A stretch of 9,834 nt of DNA from FEN-1297 sp046704565 (GTDB lineage Bacteria > Bacteroidota > Ignavibacteria > Ignavibacteriales > Ignavibacteriaceae). The position numbers and the translations under genes were made by a program. Numbering within the stretch: the first letter of the stretch is position 1; every line of letters begins with the position of its first letter. Below the pieces are notes generated by a model, which was not told the origin of the DNA, did no database searches, and worked only from the letters and a program-made list of their open reading frames with translations. Shown here piece by piece: positions 1-6,888 of the stretch. The DNA lies in contig JBJKRP010000352.1 of NCBI GenBank assembly GCA_046704565.1, positions 1 through 9,834 of the forward strand, given 5' to 3'.

Positions 1-884
1 AATATGCTTGCAGTAGCGTCCATTTGAGGACGAAGCGTTAAGCCTTTACGATTTTCTATTGTTACCACCACGATATAATTCACAACGTTATTTTGAATGT
101 ATGCGTCAGGATGGATAGTTTTTACAATACCGTCAATTGTTTCACCGGGATAGGTATCTACATAGAACGTAACCTTTTGTCCTTTTTTTACTCTCCCTAT
201 GTCGGTTTCATCTACGTAAGCCCAAAGCTCAAGCTTGTTTAGATCTATTATTGTTACAAAGGTAGGCGAAGTAAAGCTTGCGGCAACAGTTTCGCCTTCC
301 TGGGTAGCAACCGAAGAGACGACACCGCTTATTGGAGATAGAATTTGTGTATAGCTTAATTGAAGCTTCGCAAATTCGCAGTCGGCTTCGGACTGTTTTA
401 ACCCGGCGCTTGCAAGCTCAAACTTCTGCGACGCATTATCTAATTGCTGCTTTGCAACGGCATTTTGCCTGTTTAAGGCTTTGTAACGCTGAAAGTGTAT
501 TTCCGCATATTTCTTTTGTACTTCGGCGTTTTCCTTCCGAGCCAAAGCCTCATCTAACTTTGCTTTATAAATTCCCTGATCGATAAGTGCAAGCAGTTGT
601 CCCTTTTTAACTTTGGAGCCGACTTCCACATATAAATCCCGGACAATGCCGGAAACCTGCGCGCCTACTTTAACCTCTGCGCCTACTTCGGCTTTTATTA
701 CCCCGGTAGCCGTTACCGATTGAGTTATATCTCTTCGGCTGACGGTAATAAAATTGTAATTGCTGTTTCCCTTCACATCTTCATTATTACTAAAATGAAG
801 GAATAGAGCTGCAGCAGCCACAGAACTAATAATTAGCGCAGCATAAAAGATTCTCTTTTTTGTCTTTGCTTTGTCCGGTTTCAA
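1..884 (-). CDS. Efflux periplasmic adaptor (MacA/HlyD family), partial at left edge
   Basis: This is the N-terminal 294 residues of a membrane-fusion protein; the C-terminus lies beyond position 1. Such adaptors bridge an inner-membrane transporter (often a MacB-type ABC pump) and an outer-membrane channel. Visible in order: a basic start, one membrane anchor (about 11-30), the first half of a biotinyl-lipoyl domain (about 66-101, with 'GAQVSGIV' and 'VGSKVKKGQLLALID'), a coiled-coil hairpin (about 103-178), the second lipoyl half (about 180-212, 'ILSPISGVVS'), and the start of the beta-barrel. The start is TTG at 884: an in-frame TGA directly precedes it, no in-frame ATG occurs before codon 288, and AAAGG lies 7 nt upstream. 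The family is usually 350-400 residues, so about a quarter is missing. MacA is the best guess, but an RND adaptor is not excluded because the partner pump is out of view. Confidence 0.93.
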   Translation of the reverse strand, partial: MKPDKAKTKKRIFYAALIISSVAAAALFLHFSNNEDVKGNSNYNFITVSRRDITQSVTATGVIKAEVGAEVKVGAQVSGIVRDLYVEVGSKVKKGQLLALIDQGIYKAKLDEALARKENAEVQKKYAEIHFQRYKALNRQNAVAKQQLDNASQKFELASAGLKQSEADCEFAKLQLSYTQILSPISGVVSSVATQEGETVAASFTSPTFVTIIDLNKLELWAYVDETDIGRVKKGQKVTFYVDTYPGETIDGIVKTIHPDAYIQNNVVNYIVVVTIENRKGLTLRPQMDATASI

Positions 885-891
885 TCAAATA

Positions 892-896
892 CCTTT
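892..896 (-). promoter_or_regulatory. Ribosome binding site that fixes the TTG start of the adaptor gene
   Basis: On the minus strand AAAGG sits 7 nt before the TTG at 884. It is one of the few recognisable Shine-Dalgarno sequences in this window and supports a non-ATG start for the efflux adaptor. Confidence 0.6.
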
Positions 897-917
897 AGTT
901 ATTAAAAATTCACGGTG

Positions 918-925
918 CAAAGTTA
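918..925 (-). promoter_or_regulatory. Candidate Bacteroidota-type -7 element for the efflux adaptor
   Basis: The minus strand reads TAACTTTG, an exact match to the TAnnTTTG -7 consensus of Bacteroidota. It would place the transcript start about 27 nt before the TTG codon, leaving room for the AAAGG site. No TTTG-like -33 element is seen at the expected distance, so this is tentative. Confidence 0.3.
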
Positions 926-945
926 AAAGCGGGGAAGTGCGATGT

Positions 946-984
946 AGTCCGTATGTATCCAGCCGGACTTACTTTTCAAGTCCG
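946..984. promoter_or_regulatory. Three-armed dyad (AGTCCG / CGGACTT / AAGTCCG)
   Basis: CGGACTT (964-970) and AAGTCCG (978-984) form a perfect 7-bp inverted repeat with a 7-nt spacer. AGTCCG (946-951) is a third arm that can pair with the same central CGGACT, so two alternative hairpins exclude each other. The element lies between the stop of the AraC-family gene and the start of the adaptor gene, upstream of the candidate -7 element. It could be an operator with two half-sites or an RNA switch or attenuator. There is no U-tract after it on either strand, so it is not a standard intrinsic terminator. Confidence 0.35.
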
Positions 985-1046
985 AGTGTGTTTATAACCT
1001 ATCGGGGAGAATCTGTACTACGAAAAGGATAAAAGGGGAGAAGGTC

Positions 1047-2210
1047 TTAACCGGATTTTCCAAGCTTATGCTGATATTCTGAAGGAGTAATGCCGGTAAA
1101 CTTTTTGAAGATTTCGTTGAATGCCGATTTTGACGAGAAGCCTGCTTCAAAAGCGAGACTGAGAATGGTAAACTCTTTGTTCCTGGGATTAGTTAGCAAA
1201 TTCTTTACTTCATTGACCCGGTACTGATTTACGAAGGTATAAAAGTTACAGCCGAACTTATCGTTAATTAATGCAGACAACTGGTTCCGTGTCATACTTA
1301 ATTGACCGGCTAATTTGGTCAAAGTAAGACCTTCGTCGAGATAAGGCTTGTTTTCCTTAAAGTAAGTAGTAAGCTTTTCAGCCAGAGCATCTTCCTCATA
1401 ATTAACGGCAGCAGGCTGCGGCGCTGCAGCGGCTGGGTACTCCGGGGCTTCCGTTTGCGGATTATTGGAAAATATATCTTCCTGGAAGAGACCTTCATAG
1501 CCGAGGACGAAGACTGCGCAGGAAAGTCCCACTGCCACTATGGTATCAACTTCCGAATAACGACCGCTGTGTACGGCAAATATTACGGAGCCTGCAAAGA
1601 CAATAAGAAGAATTCCGAAAACGTGGAGAAATATTCCCAGCCATGACAGGGTTTTGCCTTCAATGCTTGAGAACTCAGATTCAACTTTAGTCTTATGATT
1701 GAAAATCAAATGGACGGTTATCCACCAATAAAAACCGTATTGAATTACAATCATTGCCCAGACGGCTATGCTTACCGCAGGCGAGTTCCTTTGTAAAAAA
1801 CGGCTAAAAGGATTTTCAGGCGCCAGCATTTCGGGGAGTGCAATCAAGAAGAATAAGATAAAAGGGATGAAATGCAGGTAGTTCTTCCGGGAACCTGCCG
1901 GTGCTGCTGATGCAGACGGTTTAGAGCCTGTGAATTCCCTTACATAAAAAAGAAGCAGCGGACCAATCAATAAAATTACCGGCTCCTTAATTCTGTAAGG
2001 CGTAGTAAAGTGACCGGAGGTTAGTACCGTATGAAGGATGCTGACCGAAATGACTACAAGCAATATCGCGAGCAACCGGTTTGTTTTTCTTTTTTTATTC
2101 TTCTTTGTTGTAAGAATAACAGCAAGAAAGAAGCCCTGGACAATTCCGGCAAATATTATAATGTTCAGAAATATTGCCAAGAATGGCGGCACGGATTCGA
2201 AATGCAGCAT
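1047..2210 (-). CDS. Membrane-anchored AraC-family transcriptional regulator
   Basis: This 387-residue protein joins an N-terminal integral-membrane region to a cytoplasmic AraC/XylS DNA-binding domain. Seven hydrophobic segments are visible (about 9-33, 44-63, 73-92, 111-129, 144-170, 188-214 and 222-242). An Ala/Pro-rich linker follows (about 250-270), then two helix-turn-helix units (about 285-380). The first helix-turn-helix is in 'LTKLAGQLSMTRNQLSALI'; the second ends in the family signature 'SAFNEIFKKFTGITPSEY'. The layout suggests a regulator that senses a membrane or extracytoplasmic signal and binds DNA while anchored. The ligand is unknown. It is flanked on the same strand by an MFS transporter and an efflux adaptor with about 160-bp gaps, so it may control one or both, though this is inference. 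ATG at 2210 has no obvious Shine-Dalgarno sequence. Confidence 0.92.
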   Translation of the reverse strand: MLHFESVPPFLAIFLNIIIFAGIVQGFFLAVILTTKKNKKRKTNRLLAILLVVISVSILHTVLTSGHFTTPYRIKEPVILLIGPLLLFYVREFTGSKPSASAAPAGSRKNYLHFIPFILFFLIALPEMLAPENPFSRFLQRNSPAVSIAVWAMIVIQYGFYWWITVHLIFNHKTKVESEFSSIEGKTLSWLGIFLHVFGILLIVFAGSVIFAVHSGRYSEVDTIVAVGLSCAVFVLGYEGLFQEDIFSNNPQTEAPEYPAAAAPQPAAVNYEEDALAEKLTTYFKENKPYLDEGLTLTKLAGQLSMTRNQLSALINDKFGCNFYTFVNQYRVNEVKNLLTNPRNKEFTILSLAFEAGFSSKSAFNEIFKKFTGITPSEYQHKLGKSG

Positions 2211-2242
2211 TTAAGTATTAAATATCTGTAAAAACAATTACA

Positions 2243-2271
2243 ATTATAATAAATTAACAGCATACGTTGAA
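2243..2271 (-). promoter_or_regulatory. Candidate promoter of the AraC-family gene
   Basis: On the minus strand TTCAAC (2271-2266) and a perfect TATAAT (2248-2243) are separated by 17 bp, giving a predicted leader of about 26 nt to the ATG at 2210. The -35 match is only 3 of 6 and the region is AT-rich, so this is a weak call. Confidence 0.3.
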
Positions 2272-2371
2272 TCGTGTTTTTGCAAAAGATAGTGTAACAT
2301 AGGGTAATGCATACAGTAAAATTCTGGCGACCTGTCCATTCTGGTTATTAAGAAATTATACCGGGAAAATC

Positions 2372-3622
2372 TTAGTCGACAGGTTTATTTTGATTCCGGA
2401 AGAACCAACCGTACAGCGCAAGATAAATTCCCTGGAATAATGCACCTGCAAAAAACGGAAGTTCCAGCCGTCCGGCATTAAAAAGAAATCCGGCGATGCT
2501 CGGACCGATTGATTGCGGTACCTGCATGGATACGGCATTCAGACTGGTCGCTAGACCACGGCGCTCGTCCCGGACTAAGCTTACAGTTAATGCCTGCCGG
2601 GCACCGACCGAACCCCTGTTAAAAGCAGAACGTAAAAGATAAATTAAAGAAGCCAGCCAGAAATAAGGCGCTAATGGAAGAACGATTAGTAATATTAATC
2701 CGAAAAATCTTGCCCAAACAACAGATTGTACTATGCCGATCTTTTCGCTTATCTTTCCGGTAATAAGGGAGGAGATACCGGTTATGAAAAAAGTTACCGC
2801 CATAACGGGTGCAATTAAGGCAGGACCAACCCCGAATTTAATAGCGAACCAATAAGAAATAAGCGGTCCCGTAAAACCGATTGCCAGTCCGTTAAAAGAA
2901 TTAAGAATAATGAGACCGGTGAGCATTTTATTTTCCTGCATAACAATTCTTTTATAAGATTGAGCTTCATGAGCCTGTTTTTCCTTACTCCTGTTTTTAG
3001 GCTGTTCCTCCGCTTTGAAAATTAAAATGAAATTTATTATGGTAGAGACTGCAACAATAATAAAGAGGGGATGGTAGGAAGCAGCTGCGGCTTTATGTAA
3101 TTCACCACCGCCGAATAAAGGATATCTCTGTAGAAAAGAAGGCAGCATTGCCAGCAGTGCGCCAATACCCATACCGATAAAGCCGGCAGCGGTATTAAAG
3201 CTGTAAACCATGCCGCGCCTAAATGGAGCTACTTCTTCTGCAAGCCAGGCTTGTTCGGCAGGTGAGAAAGGACCGGCGGATCCATTTGCACCGCGACCGA
3301 AACCGGCAGCAACAATTACTATCGAGAGTATAATAGTTGCGGAGCTAATAATAGCCGCAACGGCGCAAAGAAATATTATGCTTTCATATACAAGTAAGAA
3401 AGGTCTGCGGTGCATTCTATCGCTAAAAACGCCGATACCCAAACTTAACAATGCACCATAGATGCCGGCAATACTTAGCACTACCCCAATGTGGAAGCCG
3501 TTCCAGCCTAATGCATCTAAATACAGTGCTATGTCTACAACAAGCGCACCCTGACCAATGCTTCTAAACGCTCTTGCAAGTATAAGCCTTTTTGTGGTAG
3601 GGTGAAGATCTCCTGATTTCAT
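2372..3622 (-). CDS. MFS transporter
   Basis: This is a 416-residue polytopic inner-membrane protein of the major facilitator superfamily, of normal length for a 12-helix carrier. The diagnostic motif A is in the loop after the second helix (about 64-73, 'GVFSDRMHRR'). A degenerate copy follows at the matching place in the C-terminal half (about 289-296, 'GKISEKIG'). A charged cytoplasmic loop (about 203-230, rich in Lys, Glu and Gln) separates the two six-helix halves. Such proteins use ion or proton gradients to move small solutes; the sequence does not reveal the substrate, although drug or metabolite efflux would fit the neighbouring efflux adaptor. The gene is divergent from the amino-acid dehydrogenase across a 159-bp gap. 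The start at 3622 (ATG) is the first Met of the frame and has no clear Shine-Dalgarno sequence. Confidence 0.9.
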   Translation of the reverse strand: MKSGDLHPTTKRLILARAFRSIGQGALVVDIALYLDALGWNGFHIGVVLSIAGIYGALLSLGIGVFSDRMHRRPFLLVYESIIFLCAVAAIISSATIILSIVIVAAGFGRGANGSAGPFSPAEQAWLAEEVAPFRRGMVYSFNTAAGFIGMGIGALLAMLPSFLQRYPLFGGGELHKAAAASYHPLFIIVAVSTIINFILIFKAEEQPKNRSKEKQAHEAQSYKRIVMQENKMLTGLIILNSFNGLAIGFTGPLISYWFAIKFGVGPALIAPVMAVTFFITGISSLITGKISEKIGIVQSVVWARFFGLILLIVLPLAPYFWLASLIYLLRSAFNRGSVGARQALTVSLVRDERRGLATSLNAVSMQVPQSIGPSIAGFLFNAGRLELPFFAGALFQGIYLALYGWFFRNQNKPVD

Positions 3623-3739
3623 ATTTGCATTTGCAGTAAAAAAGTAATTTGCGTCAGTAAATCTACAAATGTTTTAGATAATAAAATTTTGTAAGAGGAA
3701 TAAGTTTTGGGAAGAGTTTTATTCATGCGGGGATAATTA

Positions 3740-3747
3740 TAAATTTG
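3740..3747 (+). promoter_or_regulatory. Candidate Bacteroidota-type -7 element for the dehydrogenase
   Basis: TAAATTTG matches the TAnnTTTG consensus exactly. A TTTT run (3717-3720) lies 19 bp upstream, near the place of the -33 TTTG. The predicted leader is about 28 nt. Just before the ATG, GGGG (3771-3774) leaves a 7-nt spacer and may serve as a weak ribosome binding site. Confidence 0.35.
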
Positions 3748-3781
3748 GAATCATTATATAAATTAATTCCGGGGTATAGAA

Positions 3782-5101
3782 ATGAAACCAAAAGATAATT
3801 TACTTAACCTATCAACTCAAAAGTTTGTTGAATTCTTAAAAGACAACCATATTTGCCGCTTCTATTTTGTTTACGACAGTAAGAGAAAGAAAGTTGTCAG
3901 CTCACATAAAGAGCTCCGGCAAATAGCTGACTTCATCAATTCCGATAAAAGGGACTTTGACTTTCATGAAGGATTTTTTTTCCAGTTAACAAAAAAATAC
4001 GACACGCTGCAGGGGGCATTTGTGCATAGGACAAACAGGGGACAGGCTGCCGGAGGCGTACGCTATTGGAGCTACAAAAATATGGAAGAATACTTACGCG
4101 ACGGGTTAAGGCTTTCGAAGGGGATGACTCACAAGAATGCGCTTGCCGGGCTGTGGTGGGGAGGCGGCAAAGGCGTTATGGCTCATAATCCTGCATATGA
4201 AAAAAATGATGAAGAAGTAAGAGCCTCAATTTATAAAGAGTACGGCGAGCTTATGACTTCATTGAGGGGCTGCTATGTTACAGCCGAAGATGTTGGAACC
4301 AATGTTCACGATATGGCAAATATTTTTTCCGCTTCAAGATTTACCACATGCATTCCGTTTAATCTCGGAGGAAGCGGAAACCCGTCTATTCCTACCGCAA
4401 GGGGAGTTGTTGCAGGCATGAATGCCGCATTAAAGTTTTTAAAGATGGGTACACTTAAAGGAAAATCGATTGCAGTTCAGGGCATGGGGAACGTAGGCGG
4501 TCCGCTGATAAAATATTTATTTGAGGAAGGAGCGGCAAATGTAATTGCATGCGACGTCCGTTCTGATAATATAGAAAGATTAAAAGAAGAGCTCCGTGGT
4601 AAAAGCCTTGAGGCTTATGCAACCGGGTTAGAGGATTCATCAATACTTGAACAGGAGTGCGATATTGTTTCGCCTTGCGCAACCGGGGCAATATTAAATG
4701 ACCGCACTATACCTTTTATAAAAGCAAAAATAGTATGCGGTGCAGCCAACAACCAGCTTGAGGATCCTGAAAGGGATGGAAGCGGTCTGCATAAGCGCAA
4801 TATCATTTACGTGCCCGATTTTCTTACCAACAGGATGGGAATAGTAAACTGTTCAAACGAACAGTACGGTTACGTTAATGACGATCCTGCAGTTGAGATG
4901 CACCTGAAGACCGGGTGGAAGCATTCAATTCACCGGACATGTATCGATGTATTAAAAGAGTCGGCAAAAAGCGGGCAGCCTGCAAGCAAGATTGCCGTTA
5001 AGATGGCTGACAGACTTTCCAAAGAAAATCATCCTATCTTTGGTCATAGAGGGCAGCAGATAATAGATTCACTTGTGCGGGACGGGTGGGGAGTTAAATA
5101 A
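3782..5101 (+). CDS. Leu/Glu/Phe/Val family amino-acid dehydrogenase, NAD-type
   Basis: This enzyme oxidatively deaminates an L-amino acid to its 2-oxo acid with NAD(P), or runs in reverse. Leucine-dehydrogenase-like motifs are clear: 'LSKGMTHKNA' (about 111-120, substrate-binding Lys118), 'GGGKG' (127-131, catalytic Lys130), 'TAEDVGT' (167-173, catalytic Asp170), 'GGSGNPS' (196-202), the Rossmann 'GMGNVG' (234-239), 'CATGAILN' (299-306) and 'GAANNQL' (320-326). Asp258 ends the second Rossmann strand, which favours NAD over NADP. The overall match is closest to leucine dehydrogenase, but substrate choice among branched-chain or aromatic residues cannot be fixed. At 439 residues it is about 70 longer than typical leucine dehydrogenases, with an N-terminal extension of roughly 60 residues and a longer tail. 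It stands alone, divergent from the MFS gene and convergent with the deacetylase. Confidence 0.93.
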   Translation: MKPKDNLLNLSTQKFVEFLKDNHICRFYFVYDSKRKKVVSSHKELRQIADFINSDKRDFDFHEGFFFQLTKKYDTLQGAFVHRTNRGQAAGGVRYWSYKNMEEYLRDGLRLSKGMTHKNALAGLWWGGGKGVMAHNPAYEKNDEEVRASIYKEYGELMTSLRGCYVTAEDVGTNVHDMANIFSASRFTTCIPFNLGGSGNPSIPTARGVVAGMNAALKFLKMGTLKGKSIAVQGMGNVGGPLIKYLFEEGAANVIACDVRSDNIERLKEELRGKSLEAYATGLEDSSILEQECDIVSPCATGAILNDRTIPFIKAKIVCGAANNQLEDPERDGSGLHKRNIIYVPDFLTNRMGIVNCSNEQYGYVNDDPAVEMHLKTGWKHSIHRTCIDVLKESAKSGQPASKIAVKMADRLSKENHPIFGHRGQQIIDSLVRDGWGVK

Positions 5102-5130
5102 TAAAAAAAGAAAATGGGCTTGCAGGAAGC

Positions 5131-5154
5131 GCCGGCATTTCAATAAATGCCGGC
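5131..5154. terminator. Perfect 10-bp inverted repeat between convergent genes
   Basis: GCCGGCATTT (5131-5140) and AAATGCCGGC (5145-5154) pair perfectly around a CAAT loop. No U-tract follows on the plus strand. On the minus strand a second small hairpin (5130-5118, GCTT/AAGC) and then a T-rich tract follow. Together they could end the deacetylase transcript, or block read-through in both directions. Confidence 0.5.
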
Positions 5155-5210
5155 AAACAAATCATATAAAAGTAAAGCACGTACAAACGGGCATGTTTCT
5201 GCAGGCGGAC

Positions 5211-5234
5211 GGCTTATACACTGTAAGCTTTTTT
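5211..5234 (+). terminator. Intrinsic terminator of the dehydrogenase gene
   Basis: GCTTA (5212-5216) pairs with TAAGC (5224-5228), and the stem can be extended inward by U-G and A-U pairs to leave a 3-nt loop. Six T residues (5229-5234) follow directly. This is a canonical rho-independent layout about 110 nt after the dehydrogenase stop. The T-run overlaps the stop codon of the convergent deacetylase gene (5235-5233). Confidence 0.6.
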
Positions 5235-6861
5235 AAGGGACTAAAGAACTATTTACGTCTCCGGCTGCAATTGCCTTAAAGTCCGCTGTAACGTTTTGGC
5301 TTGAAATAGTAACCTGATTACTACCTGAGAAAATCCAATCAGGAATATTAAAGGAATTTATCTTACTTATAAACCGGTTGCAAATCATTAAGGCATCGGT
5401 ACTGTTTACCTGTCCGTTACCGTTAACGTCGGCTGCTTTTTGCTGCAGCGAATCTAAAGAAACTTGATTTAAAAAGTGCTTTGCCGCCACAAGAGCATCG
5501 GTAGAATTAACGCTGCCCCAACCGGAGGCTTTTGACAGGCTTATTGTATAGCTGCCGGGAAGAACATTATCAAAGTTGTACAAACCGGTATTATCGGTTG
5601 TAGCGGAGTCCAACCCGCTGGTAGAGCTTATAATTACCTTTACACCCGGTACAGGCGAACTGCCTGCGTTATCATAATAGACGTGCCCGGATAATGTATA
5701 AAACGGACCGCTGCTCAGCACAACATTTTCTTTGCCCGGAATAACATGAACCCTGACAACGTAACCGGTCCCGTTGTTAAATGAAGAATCAACGACGATA
5801 CTATTACCCTGGGTAACGGTAACCTTCTTCCAGCTTTCAGGAACCGAAATATCAACCGTAAGCGGATAGTTATAAATGGAAGTATCAAGAGCTCCGACTG
5901 CTGTGGAAATTATTATCTGACTGTTGGAAGATGAAACAATATTATAGCTGAAATTTTCTCTTTCTTTGATGTAACGGGTAACGTTTCCGAACGTTGCTTC
6001 CCAGATATTGTTGGAATCCGATTCCTGAGCTATCCAGTTGCAAAGCTTATCTAAAAAATATGTAGAAACAACTGTTGTATCTGATCCTGCAGTATCGGAA
6101 ATTTGGCTCCAGGGCAGAATGTCGTGAGCAAAATAATTTGCCCAGCCGCCGGTCTGTATTGAATGCAGAGCAACATTATCGGTATAAATGTCAAATGCCT
6201 CGTCATCCGACAAAGTTCCCCGCGGATGTTTAAAATAAATATCCACAGCCTGAATCTTATAAAATCCATCGCCGCTTATATTGGCATTATCAGAGTACGC
6301 GCCGCAGGAACGGGCGTTCTCGTAAAATTTAGCAGCTTCATTTATTACAGCACTGTTGTAAACACAATATGGATATGAAAAGCTTATGCATTTATATCCG
6401 GGTATTTTCTGTTCAATTGTCTGTTTTGACTGGTAAAGCTGGTAATCCAAAGTGCCGGGTTGATCTATACTCCCGATAGCCAGGGTATCTAATTGAGGAT
6501 GGGTAATAGTGTGCGAAGCGATTTCATTTCCCTCGTGCGCAAGAGAATCAAACTGCCACCAGAAGCCGTATTCCCAGTTAGGATATTTATTGCTGACATT
6601 CCCGGTGATAACGAAGAAAGTTGCCTTCAAACCGTAGGTATTAAGAATCGGTCTTGCATAAGTAAATTGACTTACCTTTGCGTCGTCAAAGCTTATAGTA
6701 AAGGCAGATTTTTTATTATCTGCCCATTTTGTAACGGTTGCAGTACCGTATGCTGTTACCTGACGGGTGGTATTTTTTCCTTTTGCAAAAACAGTTTTCG
6801 TCCCGGCTAAAACAACCGCAGCGAAGACGATGATTAAAATTGTAATATATGATTGTTTCAT
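5233..6861 (-). CDS. Secreted polysaccharide deacetylase with CnaB-like and dockerin-like modules
   Basis: This enzyme of the NodB/CE4 fold is predicted to remove N- or O-acetyl groups from a polysaccharide outside the cytoplasm. Residues are numbered from the upstream GTG (545 residues; 542 from the ATG). A signal peptide spans about 4-29 ('VFA' before cleavage). The NodB domain covers about 48-300: 'SFDDA' with catalytic and metal Asp62/Asp63, metal His120 and His124 in 'SHTITH', a 'SYPY' segment (165-168) where R-x-P-Y is usual, and a motif-5-like His249. Next come a beta-sandwich (about 315-388), a CnaB/carboxypeptidase-regulatory-like domain (about 391-445) and a dockerin-like pair (about 446-500). 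The second dockerin loop keeps D481/N483/N485/N489/D492; the first keeps only N455 and D458. The tail ends 'GDVNSS'. I chose ATG at 6861 because a classic signal peptide starts there; GTG at 6870 is the in-frame alternative. Confidence 0.9.
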   Translation of the reverse strand: MKQSYITILIIVFAAVVLAGTKTVFAKGKNTTRQVTAYGTATVTKWADNKKSAFTISFDDAKVSQFTYARPILNTYGLKATFFVITGNVSNKYPNWEYGFWWQFDSLAHEGNEIASHTITHPQLDTLAIGSIDQPGTLDYQLYQSKQTIEQKIPGYKCISFSYPYCVYNSAVINEAAKFYENARSCGAYSDNANISGDGFYKIQAVDIYFKHPRGTLSDDEAFDIYTDNVALHSIQTGGWANYFAHDILPWSQISDTAGSDTTVVSTYFLDKLCNWIAQESDSNNIWEATFGNVTRYIKERENFSYNIVSSSNSQIIISTAVGALDTSIYNYPLTVDISVPESWKKVTVTQGNSIVVDSSFNNGTGYVVRVHVIPGKENVVLSSGPFYTLSGHVYYDNAGSSPVPGVKVIISSTSGLDSATTDNTGLYNFDNVLPGSYTISLSKASGWGSVNSTDALVAAKHFLNQVSLDSLQQKAADVNGNGQVNSTDALMICNRFISKINSFNIPDWIFSGSNQVTISSQNVTADFKAIAAGDVNSSLVP

Positions 6862-6880
6862 GAAAATCACTTTATTAAGT

Positions 6881-6888
6881 CAAACTTA
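6881..6888 (-). promoter_or_regulatory. Candidate Bacteroidota-type -7 element for the deacetylase
   Basis: The minus strand reads TAAGTTTG, an exact TAnnTTTG match. Its predicted start site leaves about 14 nt before ATG 6861 but only about 5 nt before GTG 6870, which mildly favours the ATG start. No good -33 element is visible. An imperfect dyad (6901-6920, CCTTCAT / ATGAAAGG) lies just upstream and could be an operator. Confidence 0.3.

Noticed and set aside
332..586. 84-codon plus-strand open frame
   Set aside because: It lies antisense inside the efflux adaptor gene, whose lipoyl and coiled-coil domains read cleanly on the minus strand.
6861..6870. GTG at 6870 as the start of the deacetylase
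   Set aside because: ATG at 6861 gives a standard signal peptide and better spacing from the candidate promoter; GTG remains possible.
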